From JANQNX01 sp040217095 (GTDB lineage: Bacteria; Pseudomonadota; Gammaproteobacteria; Eutrophobiales; Eutrophobiaceae), in the NCBI GenBank assembly GCA_965229565.1, contig OZ245888.1:558001-622000 (forward strand): a stretch of 64,000 nucleotides of DNA. Direction: 5' to 3'. Both the position numbers and the translations under genes were made by a program. Each line of letters opens with the position of its first letter. Within the stretch, counting starts at the first letter, position 1. The notes below the pieces were generated by a model. It saw only the letters and a program-made list of their open reading frames with translations, was not told the origin of the DNA and did no database searches. This document shows, piece after piece, positions 33,931-41,076 of the stretch.

Positions 33931-33963
33931 GAAAAGTTTGATCTGACCCCACTTTTTTAATCG
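33931..33963. repeat. Transposon-end or REP-like remnant
   Basis: GAAAAGT, TTGATCTGACCCC, ACTTTTTT in succession: short inverted arms (AAAAGT / ACTTTT) around a core whose reverse complement reads GGGGTCAGATCAA. From memory, this core is common beside REP-associated Y1 transposases in proteobacteria. No transposase is present nearby. Confidence 0.4.
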
Positions 33964-34212
33964 GAAACTGTCTCGTTGAGGTAACAGACAGGACAGAAAT
34001 CAGGTTTTTCCGGCTTGCTTAACAAATCATAGTGCTAGCGGCCCACGTGTACTCAGGGCTTTAGCTACTACCCATAAATTGCTGATTTTACATGCGCGCG
34101 GTGATTTCGTGTGAAGGTGATACCGCCAGAAAGTAGTACAGATATCATGGCTAATTACCGCTATGATTAATGGTACGAGATTTGTATTAACAAGGTAAGG
34201 CGAGGTGTAGCT

Positions 34213-34887
34213 ATGCATCAATCAGCTTTACAGGAACAACCTTACTGGCAGGTATTCTCCCGGGTGATAATGCCCGGCGTGTATTTATTGCTGTCTGCCT
34301 GCGCCACCACCCAGCAACCCACCCCTGACGATGACATGTATGCGCTCTCGGCCCTGGAAGCCATGAGCATGCTGCGCGATATCAAGGACAACCGTACCCA
34401 TCCCAATCATGTACCGGTGACTTGCAGCCTGTCGGCGACAGAGACGCTGGAAATTTATACGAGTAACGGTTTTGTTATCGAGGAGTACTGGCTGACCCGC
34501 AGGCACGACCACCTGTACCTGGGCATACAGCATGAATACGGCCGCAAGCTGTTCGAGTTCGAGGACGGCTATACTGTCGTCGAACCCACTTTCTACGCAC
34601 ACGATATTGATGCAGCGACCTGGGCGCGCTTCTGGCTGGGCCAGATACCCGTACAGGAAACCGGTGAAAACAGGATCACCAGGAAAGTCGCCTATGACGG
34701 TGGCGATGAACTGATGGAAAATATAGGTACCACCCGCATCAAGATCTTCCTGGACCCGGTGTACTCCTTCCTGAATACCTACTACGGCGTAAACGATGAA
34801 CTGGGACTACAGCCAGCAACACTGCCATTGTCGAAAGAGACAGACTGTGTAAATCCCGCGATGAAGGGGACGTTAGTCGGAAAGTAG
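34213..34887 (+). CDS. Putative exported or lipid-anchored protein, unknown function
   Basis: A 224-residue protein with an N-terminal hydrophobic stretch ending in a possible lipobox (VYLLLSACATT). About 20 polar residues before it make the signal long; a start at the internal Met (MPGVYLLLSAC) would be more typical but has no clear ribosome site. The mature part is a mixed fold with CSLSATETLEIYTSNGFVIEEYWL and DAATWARFWLGQIPV; two late cysteines are absent except DCVNP. I do not recognise the family. It converges on the hcp gene. Confidence 0.55.
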   Translation: MHQSALQEQPYWQVFSRVIMPGVYLLLSACATTQQPTPDDDMYALSALEAMSMLRDIKDNRTHPNHVPVTCSLSATETLEIYTSNGFVIEEYWLTRRHDHLYLGIQHEYGRKLFEFEDGYTVVEPTFYAHDIDAATWARFWLGQIPVQETGENRITRKVAYDGGDELMENIGTTRIKIFLDPVYSFLNTYYGVNDELGLQPATLPLSKETDCVNPAMKGTLVGK

Positions 34888-34901
34888 TACCGGGCTTGTT
34901 G

Positions 34902-35399
34902 TCAGGCCGTCCATTCCGCGTTGTCAGACACGTTCCAGGCGAAGTTGGTATCAACACCGGCTGCACCACTGGATATGTTCGGTGCTTTACTGCATTCAAA
35001 ATTCACCTTTTCAAAGATGAAGGTAATGTGTTCCCGGAACGAACTGTCCTCGCTGGCACCGCCGGTCACGATGGACTTGATGACCACGTTTTCCATCACG
35101 AGGTTGACGTACTTGGTCTTGGCTTCTTTCTTGCCGGCCGTCGGGATGACATCGAATTCAACCCTGGGAATAACCGTCGCCTTCGCAAACAGCAGCCGTA
35201 TGGCCGTGCTGTCTGTGCCCAGTTTCTTGACGACGGATATTTCATTCAGGGAGGTGCTGGTATTCTCTGTGGTACTGGCGGCCTTGCGGTTGCTGGTCAT
35301 CCCCCAGTTCCAGGAAATAATTTCACTCCAGCCCTTGTGAGTCATCCCGGTCATCTCGCCGGTCACTCCTTCAATCTTCATGTGCATGTCTAATGGCAT
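34902..35399 (-). CDS. Hcp-family type VI secretion tube protein (orphan)
   Basis: A 165-residue protein of the Hcp fold. The opening MPLDMHMKIEGVTGEMTGMTHKGWSEIISWNWG is characteristic (Hcp: short beta strand, gly-rich turn, then I-x-S-x-x-W/F-G). Later strands contain ENVVIKSIVTGG and HITFIFEKVNFEC. Hcp rings form the expelled tube of type VI secretion. No sheath, baseplate, ClpV or VgrG genes are in the window, so it is either an orphan served by a locus elsewhere or an Hcp-like protein with another role. No effector domain is fused. Confidence 0.8.
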   Translation of the reverse strand: MPLDMHMKIEGVTGEMTGMTHKGWSEIISWNWGMTSNRKAASTTENTSTSLNEISVVKKLGTDSTAIRLLFAKATVIPRVEFDVIPTAGKKEAKTKYVNLVMENVVIKSIVTGGASEDSSFREHITFIFEKVNFECSKAPNISSGAAGVDTNFAWNVSDNAEWTA

Positions 35400-35679
35400 G
35401 GCTTTCTCCTGTTAAAAACAATATCAGTATTTATCCGGGCAGATTATTGAGGGAGCTAGCGGGGAGAAATGCCGTGGCGGGACGGTATGTTTCCTGAATA
35501 GTCAGACCATAATGTGCTCTGCGGTTAGTCTAGCGGATTAACACTGGCTGTACGAATAAATACGGAAATAGTAGCCGCAAAACATGGCTATCCCGCGGCA
35601 TTGCGCCTATAGTGCCAGCATCAACGTGATGCATCTTGCCTCCCCCGGGTCTATCGCGTACCCACTACCGGAAAGCCCC

Positions 35680-36336
35680 ATGTCCACTGTCAGAGTTCGT
35701 TACCACACCTATGATATAGGTGGTGTTGATATCCACGTGCGTAGCCTGAAAGACAAGCAACAGTTCGAAGACAACGACGGCGTGGCCGAGGCCCTGGGTA
35801 TCTCTTCGGCGCAGTGGCCGTTGTTCGGCGTAGTGTGGGAATCGAGTGAAATACTGGCGCATGAAATGCTCACGTTTGATATCGAGGGCAAGCGCATACT
35901 GGAAGTGGGTTGTGGCATGGCCCTGGCCAGCTTGGTATTAAACCATCGCAAGGCCAACATCACCGCCACGGACATTCACCCCGAGGCCGGCAACTACCTG
36001 GCCGAAAACGTGGGCCTGAATAATGGCAAACCGATCACCTTTGTCCGTACCAGCTGGGTGGACACGCTCGATGGCCTCGGCAAGTTCGATGTCATCATCG
36101 GCTCAGACGTGCTGTATGAAAGAGAGCACGTGGAACTATTGGCAGGATTCATCAAGCGCCATAGCAAACCGAACTGCGAAGTGATCATGGTCGACCCCGG
36201 CCGGCATCACCACGCACCGTTCAGTAAAAAAATGATTTCACTGGGCTTTACGCATCAACAGCACAAACCCGTGTATGGAAAATATGGAGAGGAAAAGTTT
36301 AAGGGAGAGATATTGAATTATCGGAAAAGTGGTTGA
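35680..36336 (+). CDS. Class I SAM-dependent methyltransferase (METTL21-like)
   Basis: A 218-residue methyltransferase counted from ATG 35680, which has GGAAAG upstream; an in-frame ATG at 35584 would add an unlikely tail. Motif I is ILEVGCGMALASLVL, motif II region ITATDIHPEA, and FDVIIGSDVLYEREHVELL resembles the D-V/L-L-Y motif of protein lysine methyltransferases of the METTL21 group. FGVVWESSEILAHEM precedes it, as in that group. The protein substrate is unknown. It borders the AT-rich cassette. Confidence 0.78.
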   Translation: MSTVRVRYHTYDIGGVDIHVRSLKDKQQFEDNDGVAEALGISSAQWPLFGVVWESSEILAHEMLTFDIEGKRILEVGCGMALASLVLNHRKANITATDIHPEAGNYLAENVGLNNGKPITFVRTSWVDTLDGLGKFDVIIGSDVLYEREHVELLAGFIKRHSKPNCEVIMVDPGRHHHAPFSKKMISLGFTHQQHKPVYGKYGEEKFKGEILNYRKSG

Positions 36337-36401
36337 ACAGGAAAGTATGATGCGAGTAAAGTTTTTTGTTTGAAAACGTGGTCTGTCCAGTATTACTAAA
36401 A

Positions 36402-37508
36402 TTAAACAAAATCAATTGGCGCATTGTACATGTTCAATTTCTGGTTTCTTTCTAATTTTAACAAATCACGCATTGGTTTAGTCATATAAACTTTTGTTTT
36501 TAATTCATTATCCGAACAGTGTAAGTATTGTTTTATATATTTTTCTATTAATCTAGTATTCAAATTAGATGAATTATAAAATAATTCTTGTTCACGAACA
36601 GAAAGCAATAAAGAACCATTTTTCGTTTGTATAATTAATTCAGGTATAGCACTCTTAATTTTTTTAATGTGAAGATCGGTGCAATATGGGCCATCTTTCT
36701 GGCGAAGGAAAAATGCTGTAGTAAGCCTATGTCCGTTTTCTTTTATATAATTATATTCTAACAAGTAAAATAGTTTATGAAGAGAAAAATAGCTGCATTG
36801 CTTTTTTAATTGTATAAGTGTTTTAATGATATCTATAATTTCTGTATTTGTTTTGCCTGATATCGTTCTTTTAGCGTGTGGTTTTTTAAATAATTTATCT
36901 GCTATAAACTTATAGTCAGACCTCTGGTTAGCCATACTTCTATGTATCATTGCTCTTTGGCCTGGATGATATAGAGGGATCAGCGTTCTGTTGTACCAGT
37001 TGATATTGGTGCGCACGCTTTGTTTCAATGACAAATTATGATCTTCGATTATGTTTGCAGCTTTTAAAGCATTAGACCCTAAGGTTACAACTATTTGCGG
37101 ATCTACCAAGTCAATTTGTTTTCTTAAAAAATAAGTGCACGACTTCACTTCCAATAAAGATGGTGGTGCATTGTTTCCTTTACTATCTTTAGGGTTGCAT
37201 AAAACCGCGTTAGTAATAAATATATCTTCTCTGCTTATTCCTACAAAAGCTAACAATTCTTCAAAATTATGACCCGCTTTATCACCATGAAATGGTATTC
37301 CTGTTTCATCTGCCCCGAGTCGACCCGGGGCTTCGCCAATAAACATTAATGGAGCATTTAAATTGCCTGATGAATGCCCTAAGATTCTGGAGCTTTGGCT
37401 CATCCTTGCACATAATATGCACGCTTTGACTTCTTTGCACAGCAGATTAAATGTCTTTAGTTTAGCTGTGTCCTGAAAGCTGAACGACTTTTGCTTTTGA
37501 TACGTCAT
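36402..37508 (-). CDS. Family-4-like uracil-DNA glycosylase fused to a Panacea/SocA-like domain
   Basis: A 368-residue two-part protein. Residues 1-210 are a Fe-S uracil-DNA glycosylase: C30 and C33 (CILC), C104 and C124 as cluster ligands, motif A GEAPGRLGADETGIPF (residues 58-73) and motif B YHPGQRA with H181. GEAPG points to family 4 rather than family 5. Residues about 229-350 (LHKLFYLLEYNYIKENGH, KDGPYC) resemble the Panacea/SocA antitoxin-like domain, less certainly. The start overlaps the preceding gene by 47 bases. Base composition is far more AT-rich than the flanks. Last gene of the cassette. Confidence 0.8.
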   Translation of the reverse strand: MTYQKQKSFSFQDTAKLKTFNLLCKEVKACILCARMSQSSRILGHSSGNLNAPLMFIGEAPGRLGADETGIPFHGDKAGHNFEELLAFVGISREDIFITNAVLCNPKDSKGNNAPPSLLEVKSCTYFLRKQIDLVDPQIVVTLGSNALKAANIIEDHNLSLKQSVRTNINWYNRTLIPLYHPGQRAMIHRSMANQRSDYKFIADKLFKKPHAKRTISGKTNTEIIDIIKTLIQLKKQCSYFSLHKLFYLLEYNYIKENGHRLTTAFFLRQKDGPYCTDLHIKKIKSAIPELIIQTKNGSLLLSVREQELFYNSSNLNTRLIEKYIKQYLHCSDNELKTKVYMTKPMRDLLKLERNQKLNMYNAPIDFV

Positions 37509-38163
37509 AATATGCGTGTGCCGATATACATGTTAGCTCTCCTGGGTTTCTTCCAGTTTCGCTACATATAAATTGTTGTAACTGTCCCAACCCAATAAAA
37601 TTGCCCAGAGTTTTTCTGTAAAAATCATGGTTTCTATATACTGCCAAAAGAGAGAGCGTATTACTGTCTGGACAAAGAATTTCTATGTATTGTAGACACG
37701 GATTCCCCATAATTTTTGTCAAAGAATCCGTATTGGCGCTAGATAAATGCAGGACTAAGGCTGCTTTGTGATTGCTTTTCCATACGTTTAGTGAATTTAT
37801 TACCGTTTCTAATTGATTAATGTTTGATTCGCCGAATGAGATCAGGCGTAAAAAATATGTCCCCCATCTTTGATCTTTCCATGAGGCTCTTTCAATAACC
37901 TCCAAGTATCTAGAATATAACTCCTCTCTTGAATATTTTCTGGATAAAAACTTGTAAGGAAATATTGTTGTTATAACATCTGAGAGAGATGCGCATCCAT
38001 TTAAATATCTTTTCGGATTATAATCTTGTAGCCATGTCTTAGAATAATATGTAGGGTTACTAATGGTTGTTATTAAGTTGTATTGTTCATGGCTGCTGAG
38101 CAGAGTGTCTACCCCCTGTTTCCATGCATCTAGTGCGTTGGAGCCATAAATTAATTTTGGCAT
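37462..38163 (-). CDS. Thymidylate-synthase-fold protein
   Basis: A 233-residue protein counted from ATG 38163. It follows the thymidylate synthase pattern: RWGTYFLRLISFG and NQLETVINSLN, then NPCLQ with C156 at the position of the catalytic Cys (PCH in TS), YRNHD (R177, D180), GNFIGL (N188) and AHAYYD (H216, Y218). The H after PC is replaced by L. It could methylate or hydroxymethylate dUMP or dCMP, or bind a nucleotide without catalysis. An in-frame start at 38211 would overlap the upstream gene. Middle gene of the AT-rich cassette. Confidence 0.72.
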   Translation of the reverse strand: MPKLIYGSNALDAWKQGVDTLLSSHEQYNLITTISNPTYYSKTWLQDYNPKRYLNGCASLSDVITTIFPYKFLSRKYSREELYSRYLEVIERASWKDQRWGTYFLRLISFGESNINQLETVINSLNVWKSNHKAALVLHLSSANTDSLTKIMGNPCLQYIEILCPDSNTLSLLAVYRNHDFYRKTLGNFIGLGQLQQFICSETGRNPGELTCISAHAYYDVSKAKVVQLSGHS

Positions 38164-38182
38164 ATTAATAACTTCGTTTAGA

Positions 38183-39034
38183 CTAGAGAGATTCAAAAGT
38201 AACCGATTCATTATCTAGACTAACAATAATCTTGCCTCCTTTCTCGTCATTTAGTTTATTGAAACATTCGTAGCCTTGTAGAATAGCATCTTTCCATTGT
38301 CTTGAAGTGCATTTGCTTACTTCTAGTTCTGAGGCCAGATCCATCACTTGCTTTAATAAACTTAAGTCAACTGTATTTGCATGTTTAAAGTACTTATGTT
38401 TTTTTGCTTTATTAAAAATTAATATGGATATTGCTTCCTCAATTATTGCCGCTCGTGCTCCGTCTTCAATCTCATCAGTTTGTGAAACTGATTTTCTTTT
38501 GCGTTTGAGCATGCGCCTAACTATAGGTGACCACCCTAGAACTGCGGCATAAGAGAGATGAAATACATCATGATATCTATAACCATCTTTTGGATCATAA
38601 GAGTTGTCAGTTAATGGATCTCCAACAAATATTCCATTTATACTAATTTTTACATGAGCTCTTTTTTTTACTATCGCTTCCCTAAATTCAACTTCAAAAT
38701 ATCTAGGGAATTGCTCGTCCTCTGGATAATCTTGGTCGAAATTAATCGGCTCTCCCTCGTTGAATAAGTTTTTAGCTTTATTCAAATTAGATTCGGCTAT
38801 TTTTTCTAAACTCAATCCATATCTAGTGGCGATGCTTGATAAATACCATAAACAATCTCCTAATTCTTCAATAAGCTCTTCTTTGAAGTTTGGGTATTCA
38901 CCCTTATTAATAAACCTTTTCTTTAAGGTTGCAAATATACTTCCAACCTCACTCATAAATCCGTAAATAGATATGACAGCACGTTTGCTTCTGTCAGATT
39001 TTTCTACTTTCTTTTGATAGTCTTTAAAATCCAT
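38183..39034 (-). CDS. MazG-like nucleotide pyrophosphohydrolase with C-terminal domain
   Basis: A 283-residue protein. Residues about 10-95 are an all-alpha NTP pyrophosphohydrolase fold: SEVGSIFATLKKRF, then EELIEELGDCLWYLSSIATRYGLSLEKIAESNLNKAK. The ExxD part (ELGD) is intact, but the first ExxE appears as EVGS, losing one metal Glu. Residues about 145-215 (YHDVFHLSYAAVLGWSPIVRRMLKRKRKS, IEDGARAAIIEEAI) match a conserved C-terminal domain of a MazG subgroup. It starts 11 bases after the U-tract of the rpoH terminator with only GGGG as ribosome site. First gene of the cassette. Confidence 0.78.
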   Translation of the reverse strand: MDFKDYQKKVEKSDRSKRAVISIYGFMSEVGSIFATLKKRFINKGEYPNFKEELIEELGDCLWYLSSIATRYGLSLEKIAESNLNKAKNLFNEGEPINFDQDYPEDEQFPRYFEVEFREAIVKKRAHVKISINGIFVGDPLTDNSYDPKDGYRYHDVFHLSYAAVLGWSPIVRRMLKRKRKSVSQTDEIEDGARAAIIEEAISILIFNKAKKHKYFKHANTVDLSLLKQVMDLASELEVSKCTSRQWKDAILQGYECFNKLNDEKGGKIIVSLDNESVTFESL

Positions 39035-39045
39035 GTTTTAGCCCC

Positions 39046-39071
39046 AAAAAAAACGGCCCCGAAAGGCCGTT
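39046..39071 (-). terminator. Rho-independent terminator of rpoH
   Basis: On the minus strand, AACGGCC, a six-base loop and GGCCGTT are followed by eight T residues, 41 bases after the rpoH stop. The first gene of the AT-rich cassette begins just after it. Confidence 0.88.
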
Positions 39072-39112
39072 CTGTTTTACTCTGTTTAATCATCCTTGAT
39101 TAACCCGCTTGT

Positions 39113-39964
39113 TTACGCCGCGATGGCTTCCCGCAGCTTCTTCATCGCGTTGGTTTCTATCTGCCGGATGCGTTCTGCGGATACATCGTACTCGGCAGCC
39201 AGTTCGTGCAACGTGGCTTTCTTTTCCGCCAGCCAGCGGCGGGCGATGATGTCCATGCTGCGTTCGTCCAGTTCGGTCAGGGCGTGTTTCAATGCTTCAC
39301 TCTGCTCGTCGTCGAACTGGTCGGTTTCCACGATCTCTTCCGGGCCGGCACTCTTGTGCTCAAGGAAGTACGACGGTGCGGTGTAACTGCTGTCGTCATC
39401 GTCTTCATCACCGTAGCCATCGAACGAGGCATCGTAGTTGGCCAGGCGTTTTTCCATTTCCAGTACCTCGCTAGGTTTCACGCCGAGGTCGCTGGCAATG
39501 TCTTCTACTTCAGCATGGTTCATCCAGCCCAGGCGTTTCTTGGCCGAACGTAAATTAAAGAACAGTTTACGTTGCGCCTTGGTGGTCGCGATCTTGACGA
39601 TGCGCCAGTTCTTAATAATGTATTCGTGGATTTCGGCACGGATCCAGTGCACCGCGAAGGAGACCAGGCGCACACCCATTTCCGGGTCGAAGCGTTTCAC
39701 GGCCTTCATCAGGCCCACGCTACCTTCCTGGATGAGGTCTGCCTGGGGTAAACCATAACCGTTGTAACCGCGGGCAATCTTGACCACGAATCGCAGGTGC
39801 GACATGACCAGGCGGCGGGCCGCCTCGATATCGCTGTAGTCACGCAGGCGACGAGCCAGTTCGAGCTCTTCTTCCTGTGACAAAATAGGTACCTGGTTGA
39901 CCGACTGAATGTAGGATTCAATCGACCCCGTGGGTAAAGCCAGTTGTAGACTTTGATGGTTCAT
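39113..39964 (-). CDS. rpoH: RNA polymerase sigma-32 (heat shock sigma factor)
   Basis: Group 3 sigma factor of 283 residues directing RNA polymerase to heat shock promoters. Region 2 includes AARRLVMSHLRFVVKIARGYNGYGLPQADLIQEGSVGLMKAVKRFDP and the region 2.4 stretch VSFAVHWIRAEIHEYII. The RpoH box follows as ATTKAQRKLFFNLRSAKKRLGW. Region 4 has the helix-turn-helix TLHELAAEYDVSAERIRQIETNAMKKLR. A perfect CIRCE element lies in its leader. It is downstream of ftsX as in E. coli. Confidence 0.97.
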   Translation of the reverse strand: MNHQSLQLALPTGSIESYIQSVNQVPILSQEEELELARRLRDYSDIEAARRLVMSHLRFVVKIARGYNGYGLPQADLIQEGSVGLMKAVKRFDPEMGVRLVSFAVHWIRAEIHEYIIKNWRIVKIATTKAQRKLFFNLRSAKKRLGWMNHAEVEDIASDLGVKPSEVLEMEKRLANYDASFDGYGDEDDDDSSYTAPSYFLEHKSAGPEEIVETDQFDDEQSEALKHALTELDERSMDIIARRWLAEKKATLHELAAEYDVSAERIRQIETNAMKKLREAIAA

Positions 39965-40020
39965 CTATATATTCCCTCTAACGCTTCATTACCGTGCTAT
40001 CGGTTATTCTTGCTGCAATT

Positions 40021-40047
40021 TTAGCACTCCAGCTTTTAGAGTGCTAA
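40021..40047. promoter_or_regulatory. CIRCE element (HrcA operator) upstream of rpoH
   Basis: TTAGCACTC-N9-GAGTGCTAA matches the CIRCE consensus at all 18 bases with the exact spacer. It is 57 bases upstream of the rpoH start and 55 bases before the ftsX stop. HrcA should repress rpoH here, linking the two heat shock systems. Confidence 0.92.
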
Positions 40048-40101
40048 TTTTGAGACGGGTTCCGTCTCCTGTCAAGATTATAGCCTTTAGAAAAGAAACA
40101 C

Positions 40102-41076
40102 TTAGACGGGTTCTATGGCGGTCATGTGGCGCTTCACGGCGATCCAGGAGCCGACCAGGCCCAGGCCGACACCCACGCCCAGCAATACCAGGCTGTGTTG
40201 GGCATCCAGCCCGACCAGCTCGAAATTGCTGGCATACAGGTTGGCCAGTTGTTTCACCGGCTGGTCCAGCAGGTAGATGGCGATGGTAACCAGGGCCCAG
40301 GCAATGAAGCTGCCAAACACCCCGTACCAGAAGCCGCTGTAAAGGTACGGCCGCTGGATAAAACCATCGGTGCCCCCGAACAGCTTGGTAATCTCGATCT
40401 CGTTGCGGCGGTTATAGATGGCGAGGCGGATGGTATTGCCCACGATCAGCAATACCGCAATGGCGAGCATGGTCGACAGGATCACGATCACGCGGTTGAT
40501 GATATCCAGTATCTGCAACAGGCGTTCTATCCACTGGCTGTCATACTGCGCGCTATCGATCTCGGGCATGGCCTCCAGTTCTTTAATCAGTGCATCGATC
40601 TCGCCCCCGGCCGTGGTGTTGACCTGCGGGTGCGCGACGATCACGGCCGGTAGCGGGTTGTCATTCAGTGCATCCAGCGCATCGGCGAAACCGGACAGGC
40701 TCTGGTACTCGGCCAGTGCATCGGCACGCTTGATAACAACTGTGGATTCAATACGGGGATCCTTGTCCAGGCGAGTGGCGATGTCCTGTGCCTGTTGATC
40801 GGTGATCTCGTCCTGCAGGAATAACGTGACCTGTAACGAGCCGTCCCAGCTGGAGGTAACCATGCGTACGTTTTCCAGCAATACATAAAAACTCGCGGGC
40901 AAGGCCAGCGAGATCCCGATGACCGCGGTAGTGAGTAAATGATTGACCGGGTGGCGCAGGTATTGGCCAAGGCTATAAACCAGTGCCTGCGCATGTTGCA
41001 ACAGGTACATGTCGAAGCGGCGCTTGAAATCGTTGCCCCGTTCGCGGTTGGTCTTTTTGCGTCTCGTTGCGCTCAT
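40102..41076 (-). CDS. ftsX: Cell division protein FtsX
   Basis: Permease-like partner of FtsE that couples septal ring assembly to periplasmic cell wall hydrolase activation. It has 324 residues: an Arg/Lys-rich cytoplasmic N-terminus (SATRRKKTNRERGNDFKRR), helix 1 near residues 50-70, a periplasmic domain (LQVTLFLQDEITDQQ to SAQYDSQWIERL), then three helices. NRRNEIEITKLFGGTDGFIQRPYLYSG is the conserved cytoplasmic loop. It overlaps ftsE by ATGA. Confidence 0.95.
   Translation of the reverse strand: MSATRRKKTNRERGNDFKRRFDMYLLQHAQALVYSLGQYLRHPVNHLLTTAVIGISLALPASFYVLLENVRMVTSSWDGSLQVTLFLQDEITDQQAQDIATRLDKDPRIESTVVIKRADALAEYQSLSGFADALDALNDNPLPAVIVAHPQVNTTAGGEIDALIKELEAMPEIDSAQYDSQWIERLLQILDIINRVIVILSTMLAIAVLLIVGNTIRLAIYNRRNEIEITKLFGGTDGFIQRPYLYSGFWYGVFGSFIAWALVTIAIYLLDQPVKQLANLYASNFELVGLDAQHSLVLLGVGVGLGLVGSWIAVKRHMTAIEPV

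Noticed and set aside
34027..34221. 64-codon reverse frame upstream of the putative lipoprotein at 34213
   Set aside because: Sequence looks random (no signal, no family, no ribosome site) and it runs into the start of the neighbouring gene.
36402..39034. AT-rich cassette as a prophage remnant
   Set aside because: No integrase, structural, replication or lysis gene is present and no attachment-site duplication is visible; prophage origin remains possible but unsupported.
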